NCBI GenBank assembly: GCA_902168205.1
Contig: CABHOK010000012.1
Location: forward strand, 62,001 to 126,000
Direction of reading: 5' to 3'
DNA length: 64,000 bases
From: an uncultured Chitinophaga sp.
GTDB taxonomy: Bacteria; Bacteroidota; Bacteroidia; Cytophagales; Cyclobacteriaceae
Shown: positions 38,213-47,976 of the stretch, one piece after another
Numbering within the stretch: the stretch's first letter is position 1
Layout: each line of letters starts with the position of its first letter
Position numbers and translations under genes: made by a program
Notes under the pieces: generated by a model
Told to the model about the DNA's origin: nothing
Database searches by the model: none
What the model saw: the letters and a program-made list of their open reading frames with translations, nothing else

Positions 38213-38309
38213 AACAGAAAAAGCTTTACCTGTTTAAAGGCAAAGCTATTCATTTTTTGATATACGGTAGGCACCCGCCTTTTAACGAGCTGTTGTTCCT
38301 GTGTGCAGA

Positions 38310-39059
38310 TTATCGCACGCCACCGCTGGCAATAATTGTTTCGCCTGTTAACCAGCGTGAATCATCGGATGCTAGAAAGACCGCGATGGGTGCAATGTCA
38401 TTCGGCTGTCCTGTGCGTCCAAGTGGTGTGGACTTTACTGCATTGGTATGGAATTCACTTCCTATAAAGCCGGCAGAATGTGTGCCTTCTGTTTCTACAA
38501 TGCCCGGGTTAATGGCGTTAACGCGAATGTTTCTCGCGCCCAATTCTTTTGAAAGAACCTGCGTGATTGAATCCACCGCTCCTTTAGTCGCGGTATAAAT
38601 AGAACTGCCGGGAGGTGTAATACGTGTTACCGTAGAACTGATGTTAATGATGCTTCCGCCTTTGTCACCAAATTGTTTCACCGCTCCTTGCGTAACCAGT
38701 AGCAAGCCCAACACATTGGTATTAAACTGTCTGTTAAACTCTTCTACGGTTACGTCTTCAATGGGAGTAAACTGATATACACCGGCATTGTTCACGAGTA
38801 TATCTACACCACCAAAAGCTTTCCTGGCTTCATTAAAGATTTGGTCAACATCGGCTTGTTGCGAAACATTACCTTTAACAGCAATGGCCTTACCTCCGTT
38901 CTTCACAATTTCGTCAACCACTTTTTCTGCTCCTTCTTTTGCAGAAGCATAGTTTACAACAACGGCTGCACCTTCTGCTGCCAGGCCTTTAGCGATCTCT
39001 GAGCCAATTCCTTTAGAAGCTCCGGTAACTACTGCTACTTTGTTTGTTAGCTTTTTCAT
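38310..39059 (-). CDS. Short-chain dehydrogenase/reductase (SDR), FabG-like
   Basis: The 249-aa Rossmann protein has the cofactor motif TGASKGIGSEIA, NNAGVY, the catalytic Ser (INISSTVTRI), YTATK (Tyr-x-x-x-Lys) and NAINPGIVETEGTH. It is a classical NAD(P)H-dependent reductase of the FabG/glucose-1-dehydrogenase type; the substrate is unknown. It is followed by a TetR gene, as in stress- or electrophile-responsive units. Confidence 0.92.
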   Translation of the reverse strand: MKKLTNKVAVVTGASKGIGSEIAKGLAAEGAAVVVNYASAKEGAEKVVDEIVKNGGKAIAVKGNVSQQADVDQIFNEARKAFGGVDILVNNAGVYQFTPIEDVTVEEFNRQFNTNVLGLLLVTQGAVKQFGDKGGSIINISSTVTRITPPGSSIYTATKGAVDSITQVLSKELGARNIRVNAINPGIVETEGTHSAGFIGSEFHTNAVKSTPLGRTGQPNDIAPIAVFLASDDSRWLTGETIIASGGVR

Positions 39060-39081
39060 TTTTGTTTAATTAAGTTGTTTC

Positions 39082-39130
39082 TGGAATATTCATTCCAAAA
39101 TAAAAACAACAATTCGGAATAATCGTTCCG
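39082..39130. promoter_or_regulatory. Two tandem TetR-type operators
   Basis: Two copies of GGAAT-N4-[AG]TTCC: TGGAAT-ATTC-ATTCCA at 39082-39097 and CGGAAT-AATC-GTTCCG at 39115-39130. Their centres are 33 bp apart, three helical turns, so two dimers would bind the same face. They lie 23-71 nt upstream of the SDR start codon and appear nowhere else that I noticed. Confidence 0.75.
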
Positions 39131-39188
39131 GAATTAAAAAAATAAATTGAAAATCTTGAAAAACGGTCTTCCGGGCTTGCCTGAGGCT

Positions 39189-39617
39189 TTATCTTATAAA
39201 TCGCTGGGGTTCGTGATAGATATTCTCCAGGTAATCCTGCAGCGTGCAGGGAGGATATATTTCGATGAAGTCCACAACACCTTTGTTTATGGAAGCGGTA
39301 ATACCTTTACCGGCAAAGATCAACTGGTTGGAAGTTTTACCGGCACGCGATCGAACGGTCTCATCCGGTACCTGCCGGGCAGAGCTGTTGAATTCATCCC
39401 ATAGCTTCTTCGCCAACACGTCATCGGAAATGTAAATCACCCTCAACGTACCATTCTGAAAAAAGAAAAACTGACGGTTGCGCATATCAACCCGGCATGC
39501 GTTTGTTACTTTTTCATAGCGAACATTTTCATGTATCCGGTCAATGGGAATGTTATGCTGTGCTATAAATTGATCATAGCTTAAACTGAAACACGTTTGA
39601 TAATCGCCTATATTCAC
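39189..39617 (-). CDS. Hypothetical protein
   Basis: The 142-aa protein has no signal peptide. It seems alpha/beta with a strand-rich centre (RNRQFFFFQNGTLRVIYISDD) and ends LENIYHEPQRFIR. No family recognised. The gap 39618-39841 to its right contains no gene. Confidence 0.5.
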   Translation of the reverse strand: MNIGDYQTCFSLSYDQFIAQHNIPIDRIHENVRYEKVTNACRVDMRNRQFFFFQNGTLRVIYISDDVLAKKLWDEFNSSARQVPDETVRSRAGKTSNQLIFAGKGITASINKGVVDFIEIYPPCTLQDYLENIYHEPQRFIR

Positions 39618-39841
39618 TTGTTAGGGTTGCTGTATGGAGCACACAAGTTACAGAGTTTAATAGCACCATGCTTGCCGTACGCGATTAATGAGCGGGAATC
39701 TTCACCCTGCGCGATTCTTTATGTGACCGAAACAACCCTATCCCTATGCGCAATACAGGCCGGGTACCAGAATTGCTTCTGTTGAGGCTTTAAAACAGCA
39801 TTAATACACTGCTGATACTTCGTGAACCAACTCCTTGTTTC

Positions 39842-41035
39842 CTAATCGGCAAGAGTAGTCTGGATGGTGAGGGGCTGTAGCGCGAAGACATCTTCAATTC
39901 GATCATCCGGCGGCCAGTATGAAATCCTGCGTGTGTCGAAGCTGAATGTCGGTGCAAAAACCGCTGTGGTAGTATATACACCTGCAATTTGGGAACGTTT
40001 TACCCGCACATTGATCTCTCCCTTTTCACCCGGAAGTACACCCATCGTACCTCCCGTTGGATTTGTTAGTGAAGCCGTGATCACATTAGCATTCCCCGGA
40101 TAGTTGGGAATTGGATATGTTTTGTCTTTATACTCTCCGGGCACCATACCAGTAATCGGATGGTTTCCCTGGTTTGTCCACGTTGCTATAGCGAAGAAAT
40201 CTTCAATGGCAACGCCATCACCAGTCGCTACTTCTTCCGTTACTATCGGAGAATCAAAACGAATCGGATTGGCTACATCCACAATAACATTATATACTCT
40301 TGACTTCGACCCCAGCGAGTTCTCGGCCTGCAGGTAAAAATGTTTAGGATATGTAAAGTCTACTGCTAAGCCGTTCGCAGGATATAGAATAAAATCATTG
40401 TCTATAGTATAACGGATGAGCGCAGCATCGTACGTTATCGTAGGCGTAAGCTGACTAAAATTGGTTCCTTCCGGAACAATAACATAGATCGCATTTTCCG
40501 TGTAGTTCTCGTATTCAGCTATTTTAACGGCTTCGATCGTAGCAGCCAGTGCCGGGTTTTTACTTTTCTCAAATTTAAACCCGGTAATTTTTGCATTCGT
40601 GAAAAAGGGTTCACCTCCATATACAACGGTTACATCATAGTGAACGGCCTTTGTCTGAGAAGTAGTGGATGAAATTGTGTACGTTACCGGATCAAGGGAA
40701 AAATCCTGCGGCTCACCAGGCAAAGGTGAGATCTGATATTTATTATTGTCCAGATTAAATTGCTTCAGACTAAGCATCAGGCTTGTTTGTGAATGAGGAA
40801 TCGTTATTTCTATTTTCCCGAACCTGGTCTCTACTCCGTTTGTGATTTCCGGATGAACTATATCAATATCCAGGTATGCTACTTCAGACAATGGAAAATC
40901 GTTCAGCTTTGCTTCACTCCAAAAAACATTGTCAATATTTTCTTCTGTATCGTCTGACGAGCAGCCAGCAAATAGGACTGCTCCTAAAAGAATATAGTAT
41001 AAAAAGAATTGCTTTGAACGAAACGGTGTACCCAT
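39842..41035 (-). CDS. Lipoprotein with tandem beta-sandwich domains
   Basis: From ATG 41035 (ATG 41050 is also possible) the 397-aa protein has a lipoprotein signal (LLGAVLFAGCSSDD), then repeated beta domains of the type in DUF5018-like Bacteroidota lipoproteins, seen in paired phrases such as KQFNLDNNKYQISP and VYGGEPFFTNAKITGFKFEKS, TPTITYDAALIRYTI and VYNVIVDVANPIRF. It is probably surface-exposed. No partner gene is adjacent. Confidence 0.65.
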   Translation of the reverse strand: MGTPFRSKQFFLYYILLGAVLFAGCSSDDTEENIDNVFWSEAKLNDFPLSEVAYLDIDIVHPEITNGVETRFGKIEITIPHSQTSLMLSLKQFNLDNNKYQISPLPGEPQDFSLDPVTYTISSTTSQTKAVHYDVTVVYGGEPFFTNAKITGFKFEKSKNPALAATIEAVKIAEYENYTENAIYVIVPEGTNFSQLTPTITYDAALIRYTIDNDFILYPANGLAVDFTYPKHFYLQAENSLGSKSRVYNVIVDVANPIRFDSPIVTEEVATGDGVAIEDFFAIATWTNQGNHPITGMVPGEYKDKTYPIPNYPGNANVITASLTNPTGGTMGVLPGEKGEINVRVKRSQIAGVYTTTAVFAPTFSFDTRRISYWPPDDRIEDVFALQPLTIQTTLAD

Positions 41036-41377
41036 GACGGTGGTTAACATTGGGGGCAAAGATTGTTGATTGACTCGTGCGTGTACGCAATACGTTGTGA
41101 CAAGGTTGCGCTGGGCAGACAAATTACTATAGAACATGAAGACATAGGCTGATAACTTATTTCTCCACTATTGTTGTCTTTGTATTAACTATTCAAATGC
41201 TTGGGTCGCATATATACATGCTCGTTCCTCTCACCCCGAATGTATATCAATCGCCATTGATCTGATCCACCGACCGCTGATCTACATTTACCCCTCTCGC
41301 GTTAGCAAAAATCTTTTGCATGTCAGTTGCACCTTAGTACATTGGTTCTTCTATCTTTGATAATAACCCCGAAGCAA

Positions 41378-41620
41378 ATGAAGACAATGACTTGTAAACA
41401 ATTAGGCGGAGCCTGTGACCAAACGTTTAGCGCCAACACGTTTGATGAGATCGCGATGATGGTAAGCAAGCACGCACGTGAGCAAGTTCAGCAAGGCGAT
41501 CCGGCTCATATCGAAGCCATGAATGCGATGCGCAACAGCATGACCTCTCAGGAAGCAATGAATGCCTGGATGAATGAGAAAAGGAATGCATTTGATAGTT
41601 TGCCAGATGAAAACAGGTAA
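41378..41620 (+). CDS. DUF1059-like small protein
   Basis: From ATG 41378 (MKTMTCKQLGGACDQTF) the 80-aa product has the N-terminal Cys-containing motif and the AHAREQ-type helix (MMVSKHAREQVQQGD) of DUF1059 proteins, followed by AMNAMRNSMTSQEAMNAWM. The longer frame from 41327 adds a non-homologous hydrophobic leader. Function unknown; the two N-terminal cysteines hint at metal binding. Confidence 0.7.
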   Translation: MKTMTCKQLGGACDQTFSANTFDEIAMMVSKHAREQVQQGDPAHIEAMNAMRNSMTSQEAMNAWMNEKRNAFDSLPDENR

Positions 41621-41790
41621 TTGGTAATACTACAATGCTAATCGTTGGTTGCTATTCAAGATCCGAATCCAACCACAAGCCGTTTTTATATTTATTAGCT
41701 GACAACATATAGCAATCAAATCTTGCAAAAAAATCACTCGCTATAGCTATATTGACTGGTCGATCTGTTAAAAATTCTTTCCCCTCTCCT

Positions 41791-43278
41791 ATGAAAAAAA
41801 TATGCATCCCGGTTATTTGTTGTTCGCTCGCCTTAACGGTTGCCTGTGGAAAAAAAGTTAAAGAGACATCAGCCAATGCAGAAAGTCGCATGAGGCAAGT
41901 GGAACAAAGCCTTGAAGGTGTAGTTCCTGTAGAGGGTGAAGGAAAATGGACTATTGAAGAGCGCATGGCTTTTTATAAGGTTAAAGGATTGAGTATTGCC
42001 GTAATCGACAACTTCAAAATTGATTGGGCTAAAGGTTATGGATTTGCTGATGCTGAAGAGCAGCGAAGGGTAACTACCGAAACATTATTTCAAGCTGCAT
42101 CAATCAGTAAATCACTGAACGGTGTAGGCGTTTTAAAACTGGCACAAGAAGGTAAAGTAGAACTAGGCACGGACATCAACACCTACCTGCGTTCGTGGAA
42201 ATTTCCATACGATGATGTTTCAAACGGGAAGAAAATTACCTTGGCAAATATACTCTCGCACACAGCCGGTCTCACTGTCCATGGCTTCCCCGGGTATCAA
42301 CAAGGCGACTCGTTGCCTGCAATCATTGAAATTCTCAATGGTACAATGCCAGCCAACTCTCCTGCTGTTCGCTCTAAATTAGAACCGGGATTGCGCGTTG
42401 AGTACTCCGGTGGTGGCACTACTATATCGCAATGTATCGTACGTGATGTTACTCAATTGCCCTATGAAGAGTACATGAGAACAGCTGTATTGGAGCCAAT
42501 GGGAATGTCAGGCAGTTTTTACAATCAGCCACCCCCGGAATCGAGAGCAGCATTACTCGCCACGGGATATGATTACAACGGCAACGTATTAAACGGAAAA
42601 TACCATATATACCCTGAGCAAGCCGCTGCGGGTCTTTGGACAAACCCCACTGACCTGGCAAAGTATATAATTGAGACACAACTTTCCTGGGCAGGAGAAT
42701 CGTCTAAGGTACTTTCCAAAGAATATACCCAGAAACGGCTCACAGCGATACAAGGTATTGCCGGCCTGGGAGTTTTTCTTCCAACGCATGGCCATGATAA
42801 ATACTTTGAGCATGGCGGATCGAACGCGGGTTTCCGAAGTATATATATGGGTGGTATAGAAAATGGGAAAGGTTTGGTGGTCATGGTAAATTCTGACAAT
42901 GATGCTATTCTGCAGGAAATCGTAACGAGCATTGCAAATGTTTATGGATGGGATGGTTTCCAAAAACCTGAACCTAAAAAAATTGTCACGCTGCAACCAG
43001 AGCAACTACAAGTATTGGAAGGATATTATCAATTGGCGGGTAAAAAAGATGCTTATCTTAATTTCAGGGTATCCGGCAATCAATTGATCTTGAAGCAGCT
43101 TTGGGACGGCAGAGAAGTAACCTTCGATCCTGAATCCGATACAGAATTTTTCAGTCGTCAGTTTCCTTTTCCTTTGAAATTCACGAAAGATGCGAAGGGA
43201 AATGCAGTTCAGGTACTTGCCTTCGAGAAAGATATCTGGAATAAAGTTGTAAACTATGACTCAACAAAGTCGTATTAG
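41791..43278 (+). CDS. Serine hydrolase, beta-lactamase class C family lipoprotein
   Basis: From ATG 41791 the 495-aa product is a lipoprotein (LALTVACGKK). The class C/esterase fold shows the S-x-x-K nucleophile motif (AASISKSLNGVG), the Tyr motif in VEYSGGGTTISQ, and HGGSNAGFRS in place of the KTG box. A C-terminal lipocalin-like beta domain (about 400-495) follows. Members are esterases, D-aminopeptidases or penicillin-binding-like enzymes; the substrate is unknown. It is monocistronic. Confidence 0.87.
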   Translation: MKKICIPVICCSLALTVACGKKVKETSANAESRMRQVEQSLEGVVPVEGEGKWTIEERMAFYKVKGLSIAVIDNFKIDWAKGYGFADAEEQRRVTTETLFQAASISKSLNGVGVLKLAQEGKVELGTDINTYLRSWKFPYDDVSNGKKITLANILSHTAGLTVHGFPGYQQGDSLPAIIEILNGTMPANSPAVRSKLEPGLRVEYSGGGTTISQCIVRDVTQLPYEEYMRTAVLEPMGMSGSFYNQPPPESRAALLATGYDYNGNVLNGKYHIYPEQAAAGLWTNPTDLAKYIIETQLSWAGESSKVLSKEYTQKRLTAIQGIAGLGVFLPTHGHDKYFEHGGSNAGFRSIYMGGIENGKGLVVMVNSDNDAILQEIVTSIANVYGWDGFQKPEPKKIVTLQPEQLQVLEGYYQLAGKKDAYLNFRVSGNQLILKQLWDGREVTFDPESDTEFFSRQFPFPLKFTKDAKGNAVQVLAFEKDIWNKVVNYDSTKSY

Positions 43279-43527
43279 TATAAGCCACAAAATATGCAAA
43301 AATGCATCACTCAATAAATGGCTGGCCAGTATCCGTCTTTCAAACCTATCAGAGTTATACAATCCGCAACTATATATATCAGAAGACACCGGTGTGTTAT
43401 AACATAAATTATCACAACTCTCAAGTTACAGCATTTTATAATCGATAACTTATACACTTTATCGGATCAGATATCCATATTGTTTACACTAACTCCATTC
43501 GATCTTTGATGTATATACGCAAAACTA

Positions 43528-44033
43528 ATGGAAAGTACATTTGATGTGATTGTGATTGGATCTGGTCCCGGTGGATATATAGCCGCTATACGTGCAGCGC
43601 AATTGGGATATCGAACCGCTATAGTCGAAAAATATAGCAGCCTGGGAGGAACCTGCACCAATGTTGGTTGTATTCCCGCGAAAGCACTTCTCGACAGTAC
43701 AGAGCATTTTCATACTGCAAGCGAAAAATTCGGCACACACGGCATTCGTATCCACGGTCTTGCGTTAGACTTTCAGCAACTCATCAAACGAAAAAGCGAA
43801 GTTGTCAGGCAGAATGTCAACGGTATAAAATACCTGATGAACAAGAACAAGATCGAGGTCATCAACGGTCTCGCTTCTTTTACTTCTGCAAAAACCATAT
43901 CCGTAAAGAAAACGGACGGAACATTCCGTTTGGCAAAGATGTCGCCCGTTTTACTTTACAGACATCAACACACCCACAGCGATTAGTAAAAACTTTGGCT
44001 GTGAAAGACGGGAAGATTCAAACGGACACGTAG
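43528..44033 (+). pseudogene. lpd: Truncated dihydrolipoyl dehydrogenase joined to another gene's 3' end
   Basis: The first about 130 codons are a perfect Lpd N-terminus: FAD motif VIGSGPGGYIAA, redox disulfide GGTCTNVGCIPAKALL, and the usual ASFTSAKTISVKKTDGT. Real Lpd proteins are about 465 aa. Here the homology breaks near 43920, and the frame ends at 43986. From about 43922 another frame reads IPFGKDVARFTLQTSTHPQ and stops at 44033 with KTLAVKDGKIQTDT, which looks like the C-terminus of an unrelated protein. A deletion that fused two genes is the simplest reading. NAD-binding and interface domains are missing, so it cannot be an active Lpd. Confidence 0.8.
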
Positions 44034-44149
44034 TGTCTTAAAATTAAAGTTTGTTAAGTATATTTAAGAACGATTAGGTTGCAAGAATATCATTTTTGTT
44101 ACCTTTTATTAAACAACAATCCGTAAACCCATACTAACAAAAACAACCC

Positions 44150-44575
44150 ATGAAATTAAGGCTCATCGTATCAACGCTATTGCTGATTACATGTTTTGCT
44201 TCGTTTGGTCAGGACAAACAAGCAGATTCTAAAAAACACTATTCGGGTATCGCAGAAAAGGGATTGGTTAAAGTTTCTGTCATGTACCCGTATGCAGAGG
44301 GCAAGACCTTCAACATGGAATATTATGAAACCAAACACATGCCGATGGTAGCAGCATTTTTAGGTTCCAACCTGGTGAAATATACCATTGAAAAAGGAAT
44401 TGCCAGCGGTATTCCTAACCAGCCATTATCGTATATGGCCATTGGAACTTTCTATGTAAAGAACCTTAGTGACTACCAGGCGGCAATTGCTCCCAACCGG
44501 GAGGCTATACGCGCTGACTTCCCGAATTATACCAATGCAACTCCCATAATCCTGGTCAGCGAAGTAGTCAGATAA
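44150..44575 (+). CDS. Secreted EthD family protein
   Basis: The 141-aa product has a signal peptide (LIVSTLLLITCFASFG) and an EthD dimeric alpha-beta barrel domain with VSVMYPYAEGKTFNMEYYETKHMPMV. EthD proteins are usually cytosolic accessory or degradative factors of about 100 aa, so export to the periplasm is noteworthy. It ends 54 nt before the convergent DUF4249 gene. Confidence 0.82.
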   Translation: MKLRLIVSTLLLITCFASFGQDKQADSKKHYSGIAEKGLVKVSVMYPYAEGKTFNMEYYETKHMPMVAAFLGSNLVKYTIEKGIASGIPNQPLSYMAIGTFYVKNLSDYQAAIAPNREAIRADFPNYTNATPIILVSEVVR

Positions 44576-44603
44576 CGACTGAATGAAATCTCCCATCTCA
44601 AGT

Positions 44604-44632
44604 TAGCGACTCAGGTCCGCCTGAAGTCGCTA
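44604..44632. terminator. Bidirectional terminator between convergent genes
   Basis: TAGCGACT-CAGG-TCCG-CCTG-A-AGTCGCTA forms a 12-bp stem with a one-base bulge and a 4-nt loop. It overlaps the stop codon of the DUF4249 gene and is followed by ATTTTCTTCC on the plus strand. Confidence 0.55.
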
Positions 44633-45568
44633 TCTGAATTTTCTTCCCAGGCCGGATACAGAAGCTACATTAAAGAAACCAACCACTGGTGAGCCATTGG
44701 CATTTAGATTAACCATATTGGTTGATACGTTCGTGAGCGGTGTTGATGTAAACAATTCTGAAAGTCCGCCATTGCGATCCGTTTGATCAATGACCTCATT
44801 GAGGTAGTTAAAAGACGCGAGCGTTATGGAATGAATCTCCACATAAACCGAGTCACCGGGATCAAGCGAAGAGACAGGTTCCCCTTCCTCATCCTCATCG
44901 TTGGCATTTATACCCTTGCGAATCGGAGTAATAAAAGTAACTCCGTCAAATTCGCTGCCTGCGGACTGAGCTGCGTCATAGGCAATATTTATCTCACTGG
45001 CCTTATTGAGTAAAGAACCATTTTTATACGTGCGGATCCAATATGTATCACCTGTACCGGCTATATCTTTTGCCCAGAATTCCGCCTGATAGAAATCTTC
45101 ATTACTTCGTGGTCCCATATCATCCTGTTTCGAAAACGTAATGCTGTCGACAGCGGGCACGCGTCCCATTTTACTAGAGGCCACAAATGTCTCTCCGTTA
45201 TACTCAACGGTAAGTGTATAGCTGGTTCCTGTTCTACCCAGAGACATTCCGGGATCAGGTCTCCACCGGTACGATCCGTCATCGGATGCAGTATCTTCCT
45301 GAAATATATATACTCCTCCCTGATCATCTGTGAGCGTAACACTCGCGCCACGTACACCCGGGACGGGTGATGTGTTATCAAAGTAATCCTGCGTAAACGT
45401 GAGCGTAATAACTTGTGTTTCTTCTTTATCGTTAACCCACGCATCGATGTTCAATACAGGTTCGGATGTGCCGGTATCAACCTCTATTATATCATCGCAT
45501 GCCACTAACAGCACCGCAGCGATCATGAAGGAACAAAAAGTATATATATAGGTTCGAATGAAAAGCAT
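44630..45568 (-). CDS. DUF4249 lipoprotein, partner of the TonB receptor
   Basis: The 312-aa lipoprotein (LLVACDDIIEVD) has the DUF4249 pattern: PVLNIDAWVND, GVRGASVTLTDDQGG, YTLTVEYNGETFVASSKM, VDSITFSKQDD and the C-terminal PVVGFFNVASVS. DUF4249 lipoproteins accompany FecA/CirA-like TonB receptors in Bacteroidota, presumably as surface substrate-binding partners. It starts 8 nt after the receptor stop codon. Confidence 0.88.
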   Translation of the reverse strand: MLFIRTYIYTFCSFMIAAVLLVACDDIIEVDTGTSEPVLNIDAWVNDKEETQVITLTFTQDYFDNTSPVPGVRGASVTLTDDQGGVYIFQEDTASDDGSYRWRPDPGMSLGRTGTSYTLTVEYNGETFVASSKMGRVPAVDSITFSKQDDMGPRSNEDFYQAEFWAKDIAGTGDTYWIRTYKNGSLLNKASEINIAYDAAQSAGSEFDGVTFITPIRKGINANDEDEEGEPVSSLDPGDSVYVEIHSITLASFNYLNEVIDQTDRNGGLSELFTSTPLTNVSTNMVNLNANGSPVVGFFNVASVSGLGRKFR

Positions 45569-45575
45569 AGCTGAA

Positions 45576-47966
45576 TCAGAATTTAAAGTTGTAGGATACC
45601 GAGGGCACCATAGTGCCGATGATGGATACTTTATGCGCTTCCGCCTGAATGGGCTGACCGACTACGGCACGATCATCGGACTGTGAGAAATAGGTAGAAA
45701 AAGCATTTTTCCTGGCATATATATTATATACCGAGAACACCCAGTAATCATGGTTCTTCCGTTCCTTTCCGCTGCGCCTGTGTGTTCGGCCTTCCATGCG
45801 AATAGAAACATCTAATCGGTGATAATTACTAATGCGCTGGTCGTTGCGTGAGCTTGTGGAGTTATAGGGTATCAAAAGTCCCTGCGAAGTATATCGCTGG
45901 TCGGGATATGTAGTGGGAGTTCCGGTAGTGAAAACAAAATCGGCTGTAGCCGACCAACGTTTGTTGATCTCCACCATTCCTATCACTTTCAGATTATGTG
46001 TTTGATCATATCGCGTAGGATACCATTTCCCCCGGTTAATGCCCGTTACTTTTAATTCCGAACGACTTAAGGTATAGCTTACCCAGCCAGTAAGTCTGCC
46101 GGTTTTCTTTTGTATATAGAGTTCAAGCCCGTAGGCACGTCCCTTACCATTCAGCAAGTCACCTTCCAGGTAACGGTTGCTGAGAAGGTCAGCACCGTTA
46201 ATATAGTCTACTTCGTTGTTCGACTGGCGGTAGTATACCTCTGCCGATGCTTCATATTGACTTTTCCCTTCGAACGTGCGGAAGTAACCAGCTGTAAATT
46301 GATTCGAAACAGTGGGCTTCAGGTTGTTGGTACTGGGGGTCCAAACGTTCAAAGGATTGGAAGCCGTTGTATTGGAAATATAGTGTACGTATTGTGATGT
46401 TCGGGTATAGCTTGCTTTTACGGAGCTGTTGGCATCGAGTTCATACTTGAAGGATGCGCGGGGCTCAGGCGTGGTATAGGAGGCGATTGTCTCACCGCTG
46501 CGATAATAAGTTTCACTTAGCACGGAACGTCTTTTGCCCGGAATCGTATCGTTATAAGTATACGCTGTGCCTGCTCCCAGGTAGCGGAAGTTTGATACAC
46601 GTAAACCATACTGCACTTCCGCTCGCGATGATAAAGTAAGCTTGTGACTTACATACGCAGACGACTCCAGGGCATATTTATACTCAAGGCTGTTGTCAAC
46701 CGCTTCTCCATTGGTAACGCCTTTCGTACGTGATGGATTAAACCGGTAGTAGGTAAGCTCGGCACCAAAATTCAATTCAGATTTATCGCTTATATAATAA
46801 CTGAAATCAGGTTTGAAGACATAATTGGTCACAGCTGAGTTCCAATCGTATGAATTATTCTCGTCTTCATCAAAGCCAAGCTTGTAATCGTACTGACTAT
46901 AAATGCCTGAAAAATTAGCAAAGAGTTTACTGGCAATAATGCTATTCCACCGAATGGTAGCGGTCTTATTTCCCCAGTTGAATACGGCATCATCTGACAG
47001 GCTGAAATTATCACGACCGAGGTATCCGGAAATATATAGCCTGTTTTTCTGATTGAAAGTATAGTTTGCTTTGGCCGTAAGATCGTAAAAGTTCAGTCCG
47101 AAATCGCCATCCAGAAAAGGGCTGGCGAGTACATCGATATAGGACCTTCGCGCGGCTACTATGAACGAACTCTTCTCGGGTATCAGCGGTCCTTCAACCG
47201 ATAGTCTTGAGAAAATGAGGCCGATGCCTCCGTTTACTTCTACGTCTTTGCTATTTCCATCCTTCATGCGTACGTCCAGTACACCGCTGGTGCGACCTCC
47301 ATACATAGCGGGTATAGCACCTTTATATAGCTTTACATCTTTTACAGCATCGGGATTGAACACCGAGAAGAAACCAAGCATGTGTGAGGAATTATATACC
47401 GGGGCTTCATCCAGTAACACCAGGTTTTGACCGGTGCTACCACCCCGCACATTAAAACCCGATGACCCCTCACCTACCTGGCTTACACCGGGAAGAAACT
47501 GAAGACTCTTGACGATATCTGTTTCCCCCAGCAATGCAGGTAGTTTCTGAATGGTCTTAATATCCAGTTTGTTGGTACTCATTTCAACACTTTTAATATT
47601 GAGTGACCGTCCTTCATTCTCACCAACAACGGTGATCTCCTGCAACTGCGATGATTGCTCCTGCAGGTCTACCGGTAATTTGGTATTTTTTATCAGGGTT
47701 ATAGGATGAACAACTTTATCATAACCGATAAAGGTGAACTCCAGCGAATAGGTACCTTCCGGAAGTGTAATCGAATAAAATCCATAGGCATTGGTAACGG
47801 TGCCCTGACCGGTTTCAGGAACGTACACATTAACACCAATCAGCGTTTCGCCATTCGCGATGTCTTTTACCGTTCCGTCAATGGTATACTTACTTTGCGT
47901 ATAGGCATATCGTGGCAACAATATTGAAAGGATAAGAACTATCCATTTCCAATGAGATTTATTCAT
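45576..47966 (-). CDS. TonB-dependent receptor (DUF4249-associated)
   Basis: The 796-aa protein has a signal peptide, a carboxypeptidase-regulatory-like domain (about residues 27-110), a plug (SVEMSTNKLDIKTIQKLPALLGETD, GFNVRGGSTGQNLVLLDEAPVYNSSHMLGFFSVFNPDAV) and a barrel ending MVPSVSYNFKF. It belongs to the group whose plug contains the long L-D-E-A-P-V-Y-N loop and which pairs with DUF4249. It sits in a five-gene string downstream of a LytS/LytTR pair, suggesting peptide or metabolite sensing. Confidence 0.92.
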   Translation of the reverse strand: MNKSHWKWIVLILSILLPRYAYTQSKYTIDGTVKDIANGETLIGVNVYVPETGQGTVTNAYGFYSITLPEGTYSLEFTFIGYDKVVHPITLIKNTKLPVDLQEQSSQLQEITVVGENEGRSLNIKSVEMSTNKLDIKTIQKLPALLGETDIVKSLQFLPGVSQVGEGSSGFNVRGGSTGQNLVLLDEAPVYNSSHMLGFFSVFNPDAVKDVKLYKGAIPAMYGGRTSGVLDVRMKDGNSKDVEVNGGIGLIFSRLSVEGPLIPEKSSFIVAARRSYIDVLASPFLDGDFGLNFYDLTAKANYTFNQKNRLYISGYLGRDNFSLSDDAVFNWGNKTATIRWNSIIASKLFANFSGIYSQYDYKLGFDEDENNSYDWNSAVTNYVFKPDFSYYISDKSELNFGAELTYYRFNPSRTKGVTNGEAVDNSLEYKYALESSAYVSHKLTLSSRAEVQYGLRVSNFRYLGAGTAYTYNDTIPGKRRSVLSETYYRSGETIASYTTPEPRASFKYELDANSSVKASYTRTSQYVHYISNTTASNPLNVWTPSTNNLKPTVSNQFTAGYFRTFEGKSQYEASAEVYYRQSNNEVDYINGADLLSNRYLEGDLLNGKGRAYGLELYIQKKTGRLTGWVSYTLSRSELKVTGINRGKWYPTRYDQTHNLKVIGMVEINKRWSATADFVFTTGTPTTYPDQRYTSQGLLIPYNSTSSRNDQRISNYHRLDVSIRMEGRTHRRSGKERKNHDYWVFSVYNIYARKNAFSTYFSQSDDRAVVGQPIQAEAHKVSIIGTMVPSVSYNFKF

Positions 47967-47976
47967 GTATTTTTGT

